A stretch of 11,133 nt of DNA, taken from an uncultured archaeon. Its GTDB lineage: Archaea > Thermoproteota > CALKCG01 > B24. Below are positions 1-6,403 of the stretch, piece after piece. Each line of letters starts with the position of its first letter. Within the stretch, counting starts at the first letter, position 1. The stretch covers positions 1 through 11,133 of the forward strand of contig CALKCG010000073.1 of the NCBI GenBank assembly GCA_938082915.1, read 5' to 3'. The position numbers were made by a program, and so were the translations under genes. Below the pieces are notes generated by a model. That model was not told the origin of the DNA, ran no database searches, and was given only the letters and a program-made list of their open reading frames with translations.

Positions 1-2
1 GT

Positions 3-479
3 TTAAGAGATATAATCGATAGGGTTTCAGACGTCTTAAAAGAAGTTAGAAGGATCGAAGAGAAGAAGCTTGTTCAAAGTTTCCTAGATCAAGTATCTAA
101 AGACACGGGTTTAGCATCATACGGTGAGAAAGATGTTAAACGTCACCTTGAGAAAGGTACGGTTGATATCCTACTGATCTCGGAAGACCTTCAAACTCAG
201 AGGGTTCAAATCGAATGCTTAAACTGCGGTTACTCTGAATGGGTTTCGGTTCAACCGATAGATATACCTACACTTGAAAACGAGCTTGCTACGCGTAAAT
301 GTGTAAACTGTAGTCTTCAAACACTTAGAGTGAAAGACCGTTTAGATTTAATAGATGATCTTATAAATATGGCTGAAAACTTAGGGGTTAGAGTTGAAAT
401 AATATCTTCAAAAACAGAAGAGGGGGAGATGCTTCTAAAAAGCTTTGGAGGAGTCGCAGCCATTCTCAAATACAACTAA
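3..479 (+). CDS. prf1: Peptide chain release factor aRF1, C-terminal part (5' truncated by window edge)
   Basis: Reading from base 3 gives 158 residues ending in TAA at 477-479; the start lies upstream of the window. aRF1 recognises all three stop codons and triggers peptide release on the archaeal ribosome. What is visible is the C-terminal third of the family: an EEKKLVQSFLDQ segment (about visible residues 19-30), GLASYGEKDVKRHLEKG (36-52), then VDILLISEDL (54-63). An inserted zinc ribbon follows with CxxC pairs at visible residues 72/75 and 100/103. The end, with EGEMLLKSFGGVAAILKY (140-157), is the diagnostic aRF1/eRF1 terminus. The GGQ domain and stop-decoding domain would be upstream and cannot be seen. 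The visible frame has no defects. Assignment is from remembered family motifs. Confidence 0.92.
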   Translation, partial: LRDIIDRVSDVLKEVRRIEEKKLVQSFLDQVSKDTGLASYGEKDVKRHLEKGTVDILLISEDLQTQRVQIECLNCGYSEWVSVQPIDIPTLENELATRKCVNCSLQTLRVKDRLDLIDDLINMAENLGVRVEIISSKTEEGEMLLKSFGGVAAILKYN

Positions 480-732
480 TAGTTAAGTGGGACTTCATTT
501 AAAGCCCATGATGACATGTAGAATAGTTGGTACGAAGACATGTTTTAACCCTCATGCTATACGGTTTAATTTATCTTTATTTTAAACGTTGTATTTACAT
601 TTAAATTTAGAGTTCCCGACGTTTTGACAGAATTTACCCCCTCCCTAGATTCGTACACGTGTATAAAGAGTGGCGTACCAGGATCAAATAAATCTCCCAC
701 ACGCTCTATAGGGTTAAAAGAATGGTCTAGTC
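480..732. other. Gene-free stretch between prf1 and the integrase remnant
   Basis: No intact reading frame, tRNA or rRNA is visible. Just after the prf1 stop, TGGGACTT (488-495) can pair imperfectly with AAGCCCA (502-508), leaving one bulged A, around a six-base loop. This is a weak hairpin and may not matter, since archaeal termination relies mainly on T-runs. The stretch 597-700 in frame 3 encodes FKFRVPDVLTEFTPSLD and later PGSNKSPTR. These faintly resemble the linker between the core-binding and catalytic domains of archaeal integrases, so the decayed gene may begin here. The evidence is too thin to set a boundary. Confidence 0.4.
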
Positions 733-1092
733 ACTGTCAAAGCAAACCTATGGTCAGTCGAATTAGCGTTTAAGAGACAAAGGGAATGTTATTACATCAA
801 AGCTGAACAATCCAAGGATAAAAAAAATACATTTCACACTTTCCGTCACTGAAAGGGGACTATGGAATATCATAAAACGAGGTACACAATACGCATGATG
901 AAAAATGCTTGGGCACAAGAAGATTGAAAACGTCGTGGTCTACATAACAGTTGAAAACAAACTATTCCAATGAGTGAGGAACTGTGCTTCAAAACTACAT
1001 CGATAATAAAGGAGACTGGTGGGCTCTCATAGGCTGGCTTCGAGTACATGGCGGCGTTTAATGACAGGATGCGCTTTAGAAGGCGAAAGTAA
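733..1092 (+). pseudogene. Decayed archaeal tyrosine recombinase (integrase), catalytic domain remnant
   Basis: The C-terminal catalytic half of an archaeal phage-integrase-family recombinase can be read across frameshifts and stops. Frame 1 reads TVKANLWSVELAFKRQRE (733-786), resembling the F..QRKR segment. Another frame reads KLNNPRIKKIHF (800-835). Frame 1 then gives HTFRH (835-849), the HxxR box II, followed by TGA where Trp (TGG) is expected, then KGTMEYHKTR (853-882). Frame 2 gives MLGHKKIENVVVYITVENKLFQ in part (905-970); it contains the LGHK box and the probable nucleophile Tyr at 941-943. Frame 1 resumes with EELCFKTTSIIKE (976-1014), a TAG at 1030-1032, then AGFEYMAAF and an FRRRK ending before TAA (1090-1092), the usual C-terminus. 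At least two frameshifts and three stops make it non-functional. Box I arginine was not found. Confidence 0.8.
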
Positions 1093-1108
1093 AGTATTTG
1101 GATTCGTG

Positions 1109-1113
1109 AAAAA
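1109..1113 (-). terminator. Possible T-run terminator of the NAD kinase gene
   Basis: On the minus strand a TTTTT run lies five bases past the NAD kinase stop codon. Oligo-T tracts are the core archaeal termination signal, but this run is short and no hairpin supports it. Confidence 0.3.
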
Positions 1114-1117
1114 GACT

Positions 1118-1948
1118 CTAGATGGAACTCAACGCAAGCCTTCTTTTAATCCTCTTGTAGAAGTTTGATTCAAACCTTATGAATTTAACGGTTCGCCTCC
1201 CCCTTCTTATAGTGACTTCAAATGGCGGTTTAAATCGACTCATGAACTGCCCGTCTACGAGAACGACGATACTATCCCCTGTAGACACAGTTATTCTAAT
1301 TTCAGAGTCTTCAGGCAGGACGTACGGTTTAAAGTTTGTTGAAAGCGGACATACCGGAACTAGCATAATGGCTTTAACTCTACTGTCTACTAGACATCCT
1401 CCGGCGCTTAAAGAGTATCCCGTAGCGCCAGTAGTCGTTGCTACGATAACAGCGTCAACTCTATCCTTAGCTATAAGCAACCCATCGACATAAACTTCCA
1501 CATCAATTGTTTTAAGAGGTAGTTCAGCACCCACCATTACCTCATTCAACGCTTCTGGAAGATTCTTATCGTTTGCAAGCGTGAAGCATTCTTCAACCAT
1601 AAAACCCCCGGAGATAAGCCGGCTTAACGCCTCTAAAGCTTCTTCTTTTTCAACTTCTGCCAGGAATCCAACCTTGCCAAACCTCACGGTTAATAAAGGT
1701 ATGTCTCGTTTTAACCCATGTACGGCTCTGAGAACAGTTCCATCTCCACCCACTACGACTGCAAAATCGCCGTCCAATTCATCCATGGGTTTTCCATGGA
1801 GTCCAAGCTTGTAGGCTACATCTTCCTCGACTTCAACGCTTAAGCCTAAATCTAAAAGTCTCTGTCTAATTTTATCTACCAGTTTCAACGCTTCAGAACT
1901 GTCGGATCTACTGATGAGTACAGCTTTTTTGAACATTCTGATAATCAA
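1118..1948 (-). CDS. nadK: NAD kinase (ATP/polyphosphate-dependent NADP synthesis)
   Basis: Phosphorylates NAD to NADP in the cytoplasm. The 276 residues fit the archaeal family. The nucleotide-binding GGDGT motif is at residues 67-71, preceded by the hydrophobic strand FAVVV. FGKVGFLAE (90-98) matches the FGxLGFL segment. The second glycine-rich box is ATTTGATGYSLSAGG (about 169-183), followed by the VPVCPL segment (about 197-202). The start is taken as TTG at 1948 because GAGGT lies nine bases upstream. ATG at 1936 (residue 5, MFKKAVLIS) is the alternative and resembles the usual family N-terminus, but its spacing from GAGGT is about 21 bases. It is last in the minus-strand cluster after the winged-helix gene, with a 78-bp gap. 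It converges on the integrase remnant. Confidence 0.92.
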   Translation of the reverse strand: MIIRMFKKAVLISRSDSSEALKLVDKIRQRLLDLGLSVEVEEDVAYKLGLHGKPMDELDGDFAVVVGGDGTVLRAVHGLKRDIPLLTVRFGKVGFLAEVEKEEALEALSRLISGGFMVEECFTLANDKNLPEALNEVMVGAELPLKTIDVEVYVDGLLIAKDRVDAVIVATTTGATGYSLSAGGCLVDSRVKAIMLVPVCPLSTNFKPYVLPEDSEIRITVSTGDSIVVLVDGQFMSRFKPPFEVTIRRGRRTVKFIRFESNFYKRIKRRLALSSI

Positions 1949-2000
1949 ATACTTTTACCTCTTTTAATAATTTTAATCGTACTATCCTGTAAAAGACAAA

Positions 2001-2016
2001 TATCCGTATATCCGTA
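2001..2016. repeat. Perfect tandem 8-bp repeat upstream of nadK
   Basis: TATCCGTA occurs twice back to back in the 78-bp gap between the winged-helix gene and nadK, about 55-68 bases upstream of the nadK start. It could be a regulator-binding site for nadK or chance. No matching site was noticed elsewhere in the window. Confidence 0.5.
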
Positions 2017-2026
2017 CATTTTCCCC

Positions 2027-2656
2027 TCAATCAGATACATAGTTGATGGTTTGAGAAGTAGTCGCCATTTTAACGGCTACTGAGAAGGCAGCTTCAACGG
2101 CAATCCAACGGTTTTCTCCGAAAACCACCACTATACAAGCTTCTCCTTTGGGTTGTTTAAATGTGTTTAAAATAGCCTTATACCACTTGGGAGCTTCAAC
2201 TTCAAGATTTTCATATACTCCAGGCATGGTGTAAACGCCATTACTATATACTATGGTAACAGCTCCTAAAGCACCAGCTCTAACAGCTTGATCCCTCTCC
2301 TCTAAACACAATGTCCCCCTGTGTACTAAGACGCCACGTATTAGAATCGCCATTGAACTTGGACCTATATTAAGGCCTTCGCATGGAAAGTCCCTTATGC
2401 TTTCAATGTTCATCTTTTCAAGCCTCTTTTGAAACTCTAAACGTCCCTCTGATGTTATTCCAACACCGGTTTTATCTACGGTTATGTAGCCTTGTCTCTT
2501 CAATCTGATGATCATGCTTCTAACTATTCCTTCTGTAACTCTCAATATTCTTGATAACATCTTCCTACCTAATGGTTCGAAACAGCTTAAAGCATACAGG
2601 AGCAATGTCTCCTTAAGCCATCTTCCATCTTCCAAGTCCACTCCACAACGCCACAT
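2027..2656 (-). CDS. Winged-helix protein with DUF4443-like C-terminal domain
   Basis: A 209-residue protein of uncertain function. Residues about 12-80 form a winged helix-turn-helix: a helical start (LKETLLLYALSCF), GRKMLSRILRV as the first part of the HTH, EGIVRSMIIRLKRQGYI as the recognition helix, and a wing through VGITSEGRLEF. The remainder (about 95-205) is an alpha/beta domain with strands such as SMAILIRG, GAVTIVYSNG and ACIVVVFGENRWI. I associate this with the archaeal DUF4443 family from memory; it was not searched. ATG at 2656 is preceded by AGGTG twelve bases upstream. It sits 62 bp downstream of the GPN-loop GTPase gene on the same strand and 78 bp upstream of nadK. A DNA-binding role is inferred from the HTH only. 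No membrane segment or signal peptide is seen. Confidence 0.65.
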   Translation of the reverse strand: MWRCGVDLEDGRWLKETLLLYALSCFEPLGRKMLSRILRVTEGIVRSMIIRLKRQGYITVDKTGVGITSEGRLEFQKRLEKMNIESIRDFPCEGLNIGPSSMAILIRGVLVHRGTLCLEERDQAVRAGALGAVTIVYSNGVYTMPGVYENLEVEAPKWYKAILNTFKQPKGEACIVVVFGENRWIAVEAAFSVAVKMATTSQTINYVSD

Positions 2657-2718
2657 ATACTAAATATTCACCTAAAAGATAAAAATTAAAGCCATGTTGG
2701 AAGGAATGTTTTAAAGCA

Positions 2719-3480
2719 TTAAATCAATAGTTCTTCTCCGCCAGTGAATATTCTTGTTAATGCAGCCGATAACTCTGCAAGCCCTAGACCAGTTTTAGAT
2801 GATACTGGTATTAACGCGGATACTGAGCATAGGTCTTTCAGTGATAATCTAAGGCGTTTTATGAAAATGTACCGTTCACCTGTTAACCGGCTTTCAATAG
2901 CATTCTCTAAAGCCTCCTCATCCTCATACCAGGAAAGCATCTCTTCTATCGTCCCATTAGATACGAGGTCACTCTTAGATATTACGTGGATTTGAGGTAG
3001 AAGAAACCTGAAGTAGATTGCAGCTGATAGAAGCATGTTCGATACGTAGTTGAACGGGTCGCTTGAAAAGGTCGATTCAAAAAGATATACTACGGCTTTA
3101 ACTCCGTCTGTAAGTGTTGAAGCTATTAAAGGACCACTTGCTCTAAAAGCGAAGAGTTCAAGTTGTCCAGGTGTATCAATTATCAAGTAATCTACCTTTA
3201 AATCCTCTACGTCTCTCTTCAAATCGTCTATGTGAGCTACTATCATGTCTGCAGCAAGTATTAAAGCTCCGTTGGGTCCAAGTCCGTGTCTCTCCATGAT
3301 GTCGTATATATTTACGTAATCCCTAATATCTATATCTGGAATATAAGGTAGATCTATGACGCCTGGATCTAAGTTTAACGAAGCCGCGCTCTGATCTCTG
3401 GCTCTTAGAAAATCGACTAAAGCCTGTGTTAGTTGAGTTTTCCCCGAGCCAGCTGCTCCTAATATGTATGCCGTGTACAG
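2719..3480 (-). CDS. GPN-loop GTPase (ATP/GTP-binding protein, XAB1/Gpn1 family), probable CTG start
   Basis: A small archaeal GTPase of the Gpn1/XAB1 family; eukaryotic relatives help assemble RNA polymerase II, while the archaeal role is unsettled. Counting from CTG at 3478-3480 it is 253 residues, the usual length. G1 P-loop GAAGSGKT is at 8-15 and the signature Gly-Pro-Asn at 68-70 (GLGPNGALI). G3 DTPGQLE is at 102-108, SKSD replaces NKxD at 168-171, and VSSKTGLG is the G5 region. No ATG, GTG or TTG occurs between the upstream in-frame stop (3500-3502) and the P-loop. The first ATG (3297) would remove the P-loop. CTG gives an N-terminus of family form (M-Y then a strand then the P-loop), with GAGGGG about six bases upstream. 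It is first gene of the minus-strand cluster and divergent from the GTPBP1-like gene. Confidence 0.88.
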   Translation of the reverse strand: MYTAYILGAAGSGKTQLTQALVDFLRARDQSAASLNLDPGVIDLPYIPDIDIRDYVNIYDIMERHGLGPNGALILAADMIVAHIDDLKRDVEDLKVDYLIIDTPGQLELFAFRASGPLIASTLTDGVKAVVYLFESTFSSDPFNYVSNMLLSAAIYFRFLLPQIHVISKSDLVSNGTIEEMLSWYEDEEALENAIESRLTGERYIFIKRLRLSLKDLCSVSALIPVSSKTGLGLAELSAALTRIFTGGEELLI

Positions 3481-3579
3481 ACCAATCCCCTCTGAAAAAC
3501 TCTACTTAATTAGATAAAATGTTTAAATTCAACTTGTTAAAATTTTACATTCAAGAGGTGTTTTCAATTTAGAGGTGAA
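3481..3579. promoter_or_regulatory. Divergent promoter region for the GPN-loop and GTPBP1-like GTPases
   Basis: This AT-rich 99-bp gap separates two diverging genes. TTTAAATTC (3522-3530) is a plausible plus-strand TATA-like box for the 3580 gene. ATTTTATC on the opposite strand (about 3513-3520) could serve the minus-strand gene. GAGGTG occurs twice on the plus strand (3555-3560 and 3572-3577), and GAGGGG lies just inside the region on the minus strand. Assignments rest on base composition and spacing only. Confidence 0.4.
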
Positions 3580-5157
3580 TTGAAAGAGGCTGAAAAAGAT
3601 GAAGGTAATGTAGAGTATAAACTCATTCTTTTGAGGGATGACCAGAAGACTATTGAGCATTTAGCCACTCAAATGCGTTATAGGCTTAATGAAGGTGGAG
3701 GAGAAGCATTCTACGAGATAGGTGTTTCAGACGACGGAGAGCCTGTAGGGCTTGATGATAAAGAGCTTGAACTCTCTCTAAACGTTTTAGAAAAGGCTGC
3801 AGAACTGGTGGGGGCCAAATGTAGACTTCTAAGGGTTGGCACGGGTAGACTGGGTAAAATAGCTGAAGTCCATATAAGAGTTTCTAGAGAAGGTAATCTT
3901 CCAATCTTCCTAGAGATTCCACTACTTGGAAATGTTGATGCGGGTAAGTCTAGTCTAGTCGGAGTCTTATCTACTGGAGAGCTGGATAATGGTAGAGGCT
4001 TAGCTATGAGTAAGGTCGCCAGATACGTGCATGAGATTAAAACTGGTAGAACGTCCTCCATATCAACTCATCCGATCGGTTTTTCGGAGGACGGTTGCAT
4101 AGTAAACCACAGCCTTGCTTCTCCATTGGATGAGTCGCAAGTTTTCTTAAAAAGCTCTAAAATCATAAACCTCATAGATCTTGGAGGTCATGAAAAGTAT
4201 CTGAAGACAACACTTAAGGGGATAATGGGTAGAACGCCTGACTACGCTCTACTGATTATAGGAGCTAATGCAAGTATCATAGGTACTACGAAGGAGCACT
4301 TGGGAATAGCTATTGCTTTAAAGATCCCTATAGCGGTAGTGATCACTAAGATTGACATGGTGGACAGTGGGAGAATCGAATACGTCTTAAACGATGTATT
4401 TAAACTCTTGAAAATGCCAGGTGTGGATAAAATCCCCCTAGTAGTCCGAGGAATAGACGATGTATCTGTAGCCGTTAAAACCATACAGTCTGGAAGAGTG
4501 ACACCAATATTCCTCATCTCGAATAAGACTGGGGAAGGTTTCAATCTGTTGAAGGCTTTCTTAAACCTCCTCCCTCCGAGGATGAGGTGGGAGGAGAAAT
4601 TAGATAAGCCGTTTATGATGTACGTGGACGATAAGTTTAATGTTAAAGGTGTCGGCGTTGTTGTAAGCGGCGTTGTTCTCCAAGGTAGTATAGGTGTTGA
4701 CGACTATGTGCAAATAGGTCCATTTGATGACGGTAGTTCCAGGCTCGTGAAAATAAAATCCATACATTTGCATAGAGTCCCCGTTCAAAGGGTTTTCCCC
4801 GGTCAAGACGTTTGTTTGGCTTTATCAAATATAGAGTATGATGAAGTTTTAAAGGGCATGTGTATTCTTGATAAATCTGAAGCCTTAAAGCCTGTTAGGG
4901 TTTTCGAAGCTAAGGTAACGGTTCTCCACCATCCCACGACTATATGGAGAGGGTACAACGCTGTAATACACATTCACACGATAAGGCAAACGGCTGAGCT
5001 CATAGAGTCCAGCCGTGAACCGTTGAGGACCGGTGTAACAGCATACGTGAAATTCAGCTTCAAATATAGGCCAGTTTACATTAGGACTGGAGACTGGTTT
5101 GTATTCAGAGAAGGTAGAACTAGGGGAATAGGTTTAGTAACAGCTACCATAGGTTAA
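3580..5157 (+). CDS. GTPBP1/GTPBP2-like translational GTPase (EF-1alpha-related)
   Basis: A 525-residue GTPase of the EF-Tu/EF-1alpha superfamily, closest to eukaryotic GTPBP1/2 (COG5258 as remembered). Those proteins bind aminoacyl-tRNA or act in ribosome-associated quality control. Residues 1-110 are the family's N-terminal extension. G1 GNVDAGKSS is at 117-125, the switch I region around GRTSSIS at 156-162, G3 DLGGHEKY at 200-207, G4 TKID at 256-259 and G5 SNK at 314-316. Two beta-barrel domains follow: II about 343-430 (MYVDDKFNVKGVGVVVSGVV) and III about 435-525 (FEAKVTVLHHPTTI). TTG at 3580 is the only canonical-type start before the upstream in-frame stop at 3538. GAGGTG two bases before it is too close to be an ideal SD site, and another lies 19 bases upstream. 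The stop is 2 nt from the convergent neighbour's. Confidence 0.88.
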   Translation: MKEAEKDEGNVEYKLILLRDDQKTIEHLATQMRYRLNEGGGEAFYEIGVSDDGEPVGLDDKELELSLNVLEKAAELVGAKCRLLRVGTGRLGKIAEVHIRVSREGNLPIFLEIPLLGNVDAGKSSLVGVLSTGELDNGRGLAMSKVARYVHEIKTGRTSSISTHPIGFSEDGCIVNHSLASPLDESQVFLKSSKIINLIDLGGHEKYLKTTLKGIMGRTPDYALLIIGANASIIGTTKEHLGIAIALKIPIAVVITKIDMVDSGRIEYVLNDVFKLLKMPGVDKIPLVVRGIDDVSVAVKTIQSGRVTPIFLISNKTGEGFNLLKAFLNLLPPRMRWEEKLDKPFMMYVDDKFNVKGVGVVVSGVVLQGSIGVDDYVQIGPFDDGSSRLVKIKSIHLHRVPVQRVFPGQDVCLALSNIEYDEVLKGMCILDKSEALKPVRVFEAKVTVLHHPTTIWRGYNAVIHIHTIRQTAELIESSREPLRTGVTAYVKFSFKYRPVYIRTGDWFVFREGRTRGIGLVTATIG

Positions 5158-5159
5158 TA

Positions 5160-5984
5160 CTACTCTCCAGTTGGTACTTCAGTAATTCTACCCCCTCGTT
5201 CAACTACACGTTTTTTGACTTCAGATGTTGTGACACCTATCGCTTTAAGGCATTCTTCAAGGCTCTCATCAGACGTTGAAAGATGTAGCTCTATGTAAGC
5301 ACCCCCCTCCTCCCTCTTTGGATGAGATTTTATGTAAACTCTGGGGTTCATCTTGAAGACTTGATCTATTATAGGTGCAAGGTCGGACTCATATATTCCT
5401 TCAAGTCTCAAGCTCTTCTCACAGAAGATAAGCTTAGACCTCCCTCGGATAATTGAGCTTATAGAATCTTCAAATATAGCCTTCATTTCCTCGGGGACGC
5501 CCGGTAGACATATTATCGTAACCCCATCGGCTTCCAGTAAGACGCCTGGAGCTGTTCCAACAGGATTTGTTAAAGGTTTAGCCCCATCAGGCAGAGTAGC
5601 CATCTTAATTCGCGCGGGTGTAAGTTCAATTTTCTCCCCTCTAGTTTTACTCAAGCTTTCATACTTCATCTTAACCATATCTAATGCCTCACTATTCACT
5701 TTAAGGTTCAAATTCAACGCACGTGCAACACCTTCAAGAGTTTTATCATCAAACGTTGGTCCCAATCCACCCACGGTTATTATGAAATCAGGTTTTCTAG
5801 CTAAACAGTCTCTCACCGTCGACGATATTTCATCGATATCATCCCCTATTGTGATTATCCTAGTAACCCGTCCCCCTAAACTTGTTATACGCCTACTAAG
5901 CCAGTGAGCATTCGTATTTAAAATTTTACCTATGAGCAATTCGTTTCCTATCGTTAATACTTCAAACTTAAGCTGCTTACTCAT
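5160..5984 (-). CDS. CinA/MoaB-type domain protein (nicotinamide-nucleotide amidase-related, COG1058)
   Basis: A 274-residue protein consisting of the MoaB/Mog-like domain of CinA. It starts with KFEVLTIGNELLIGKILNTN (residues 6-25) and carries TVGGLGPTFDD (70-80) and NPVGTAPG (139-146), the molybdopterin-binding-fold signatures. LPGVPEEM (about 159-166) is also characteristic. The C-terminal PncC-type amidase domain of bacterial CinA is absent, as is common in archaea. Activity is therefore uncertain; a nucleotide or ADP-ribose pyrophosphatase role has been described for the COG1058 part. ATG at 5984 follows a GGGGGG stretch (5990-5995) that is a poor but possible SD site. A TATA-like box lies about 55 bases upstream. 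It is monocistronic as far as can be seen and convergent with the GTPBP1-like gene. Confidence 0.87.
   Translation of the reverse strand: MSKQLKFEVLTIGNELLIGKILNTNAHWLSRRITSLGGRVTRIITIGDDIDEISSTVRDCLARKPDFIITVGGLGPTFDDKTLEGVARALNLNLKVNSEALDMVKMKYESLSKTRGEKIELTPARIKMATLPDGAKPLTNPVGTAPGVLLEADGVTIICLPGVPEEMKAIFEDSISSIIRGRSKLIFCEKSLRLEGIYESDLAPIIDQVFKMNPRVYIKSHPKREEGGAYIELHLSTSDESLEECLKAIGVTTSEVKKRVVERGGRITEVPTGE
5211..5216 (+). terminator. Possible T6 terminator for the GTPBP1-like gene, inside the opposing gene
   Basis: A TTTTTT run on the plus strand lies 54 bases past the stop of the GTPBP1-like gene. It falls inside the opposing CinA-like reading frame, where plus-strand transcription would need to end. 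T-run only. Confidence 0.25.
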
Positions 5985-6009
5985 GCCTGCCCCCCGGATA
6001 TGCTCTTAC

Positions 6010-6024
6010 TAGCTTAAAAAGCTA
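6010..6024. promoter_or_regulatory. 15-bp palindrome near the predicted transcription start of the CinA-like gene
   Basis: TAGCTTAAAAAGCTA has two perfect 6-base arms around AAA. It sits between the TATA-like box (6035-6043, minus) and the ATG at 5984, about where transcription would begin. That is a position where archaeal repressors often bind. Operator function is inferred. Confidence 0.4.
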
Positions 6025-6039
6025 TGTTTACTATGTTTA
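6022..6039. repeat. Tandem 9-bp direct repeat overlapping the promoter
   Basis: CTATGTTTA is present twice in immediate succession (6022-6030 and 6031-6039). The first copy overlaps the palindrome at 6010-6024, and the second overlaps the TATA-like box of the minus-strand gene. Confidence 0.5.
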
Positions 6040-6043
6040 TAAG
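6035..6043 (-). promoter_or_regulatory. TATA-like box for the CinA-like gene
   Basis: On the minus strand this reads CTTATAAAC, a good archaeal TATA match. It is about 55 bases before the ATG at 5984, allowing a leader of roughly 30 bases. Confidence 0.5.
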
Positions 6044-6093
6044 TGTATTTTTAAAAATTGAGTGCTTGTATCAAGTTTCAGGTTAGTTCTTGG

Positions 6094-6357
6094 ATGAAGC
6101 TTGAGCTCATATCTATAACAGCGGTCTTCGTCGCCAGATTCGCCTCAGACGATAACCTCGAATAGTTTAAAACGATAGAGGAGCTGGTTGTAGAGGGGGT
6201 ATGAATATAGCTACTTAATGATGATAGCCTATTCATAGCTTCTCTACCTGCTCATAATATGGTGTCCTCCAGTCTCAAGACTGTAGGAGGGGCTGAAATA
6301 GAGTACGTCGGTTGCATAGTTGTCTATGGAGACGGTGTATATATAGAATCACAATAA
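6094..6357 (+). pseudogene. Small unrecognised gene interrupted by three in-frame stops
   Basis: One reading frame of 88 codons looks protein-coding from ATG (6094) to TAA (6355-6357), but it contains TAG at 6163-6165, TGA at 6202-6204 and TAG at 6208-6210. The first part reads MKLELISITAVFVARFASDD, the middle FKTIEELVVEGV, and the end LLNDDSLFIASLPAHNM and AEIEYVGCIVVYGDGVYIES. Alternating hydrophobic strands and a compact glycine-containing end suggest a small alpha/beta protein. I do not recognise the family. There is no frameshift: all pieces are in the same frame, so point mutations to stops explain the pattern. The frame could also begin at TTG 6058. A T-rich, inverted-repeat region follows it. 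Confidence 0.5.
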
Positions 6358-6361
6358 TGAT

Positions 6362-6403
6362 TTCCTACAAAACTAGGAAGAAAGAGTAGGTTTTTCCGAA
6401 AAA
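6362..6403. terminator. Possible bidirectional terminator with hairpin and T-runs
   Basis: TTCCTA (6362-6367) and TAGGAA (6374-6379) form a perfect 6-bp stem with a 6-base loop. TTTTTC (6391-6396) and GAAAAA (6398-6403) flank one C, giving T5 on both strands. On the minus strand the T-run comes directly after the zinc-ribbon gene's stop. On the plus strand it follows the broken small gene. Confidence 0.45.

Noticed and set aside
480..760. tRNA gene or att site as the integrase target
   Set aside because: I found no TpsiC-arm-like GTTCRANNC segment with a matching acceptor stem, and no repeat pair flanking the remnant.
1179..1493. Plus-strand open frame opposite NAD kinase
   Set aside because: Serine/threonine-rich antisense shadow of a well-supported kinase gene.
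2719..3297. GPN-loop gene starting at ATG 3297
   Set aside because: It would lack the P-loop, which is present in frame just upstream (about 3436-3459).
4242..4544. Minus-strand open frames inside the GTPBP1-like gene
   Set aside because: They are antisense shadows of a gene with clear GTPase motifs; no protein-like domain pattern is seen.
6163..6210. Read-through of TAG/TGA (pyrrolysine or selenocysteine) in the 6094-6357 frame
   Set aside because: Both TAG and TGA occur, two stops lie one codon apart, and no associated structural element is visible. A pseudogene is simpler.
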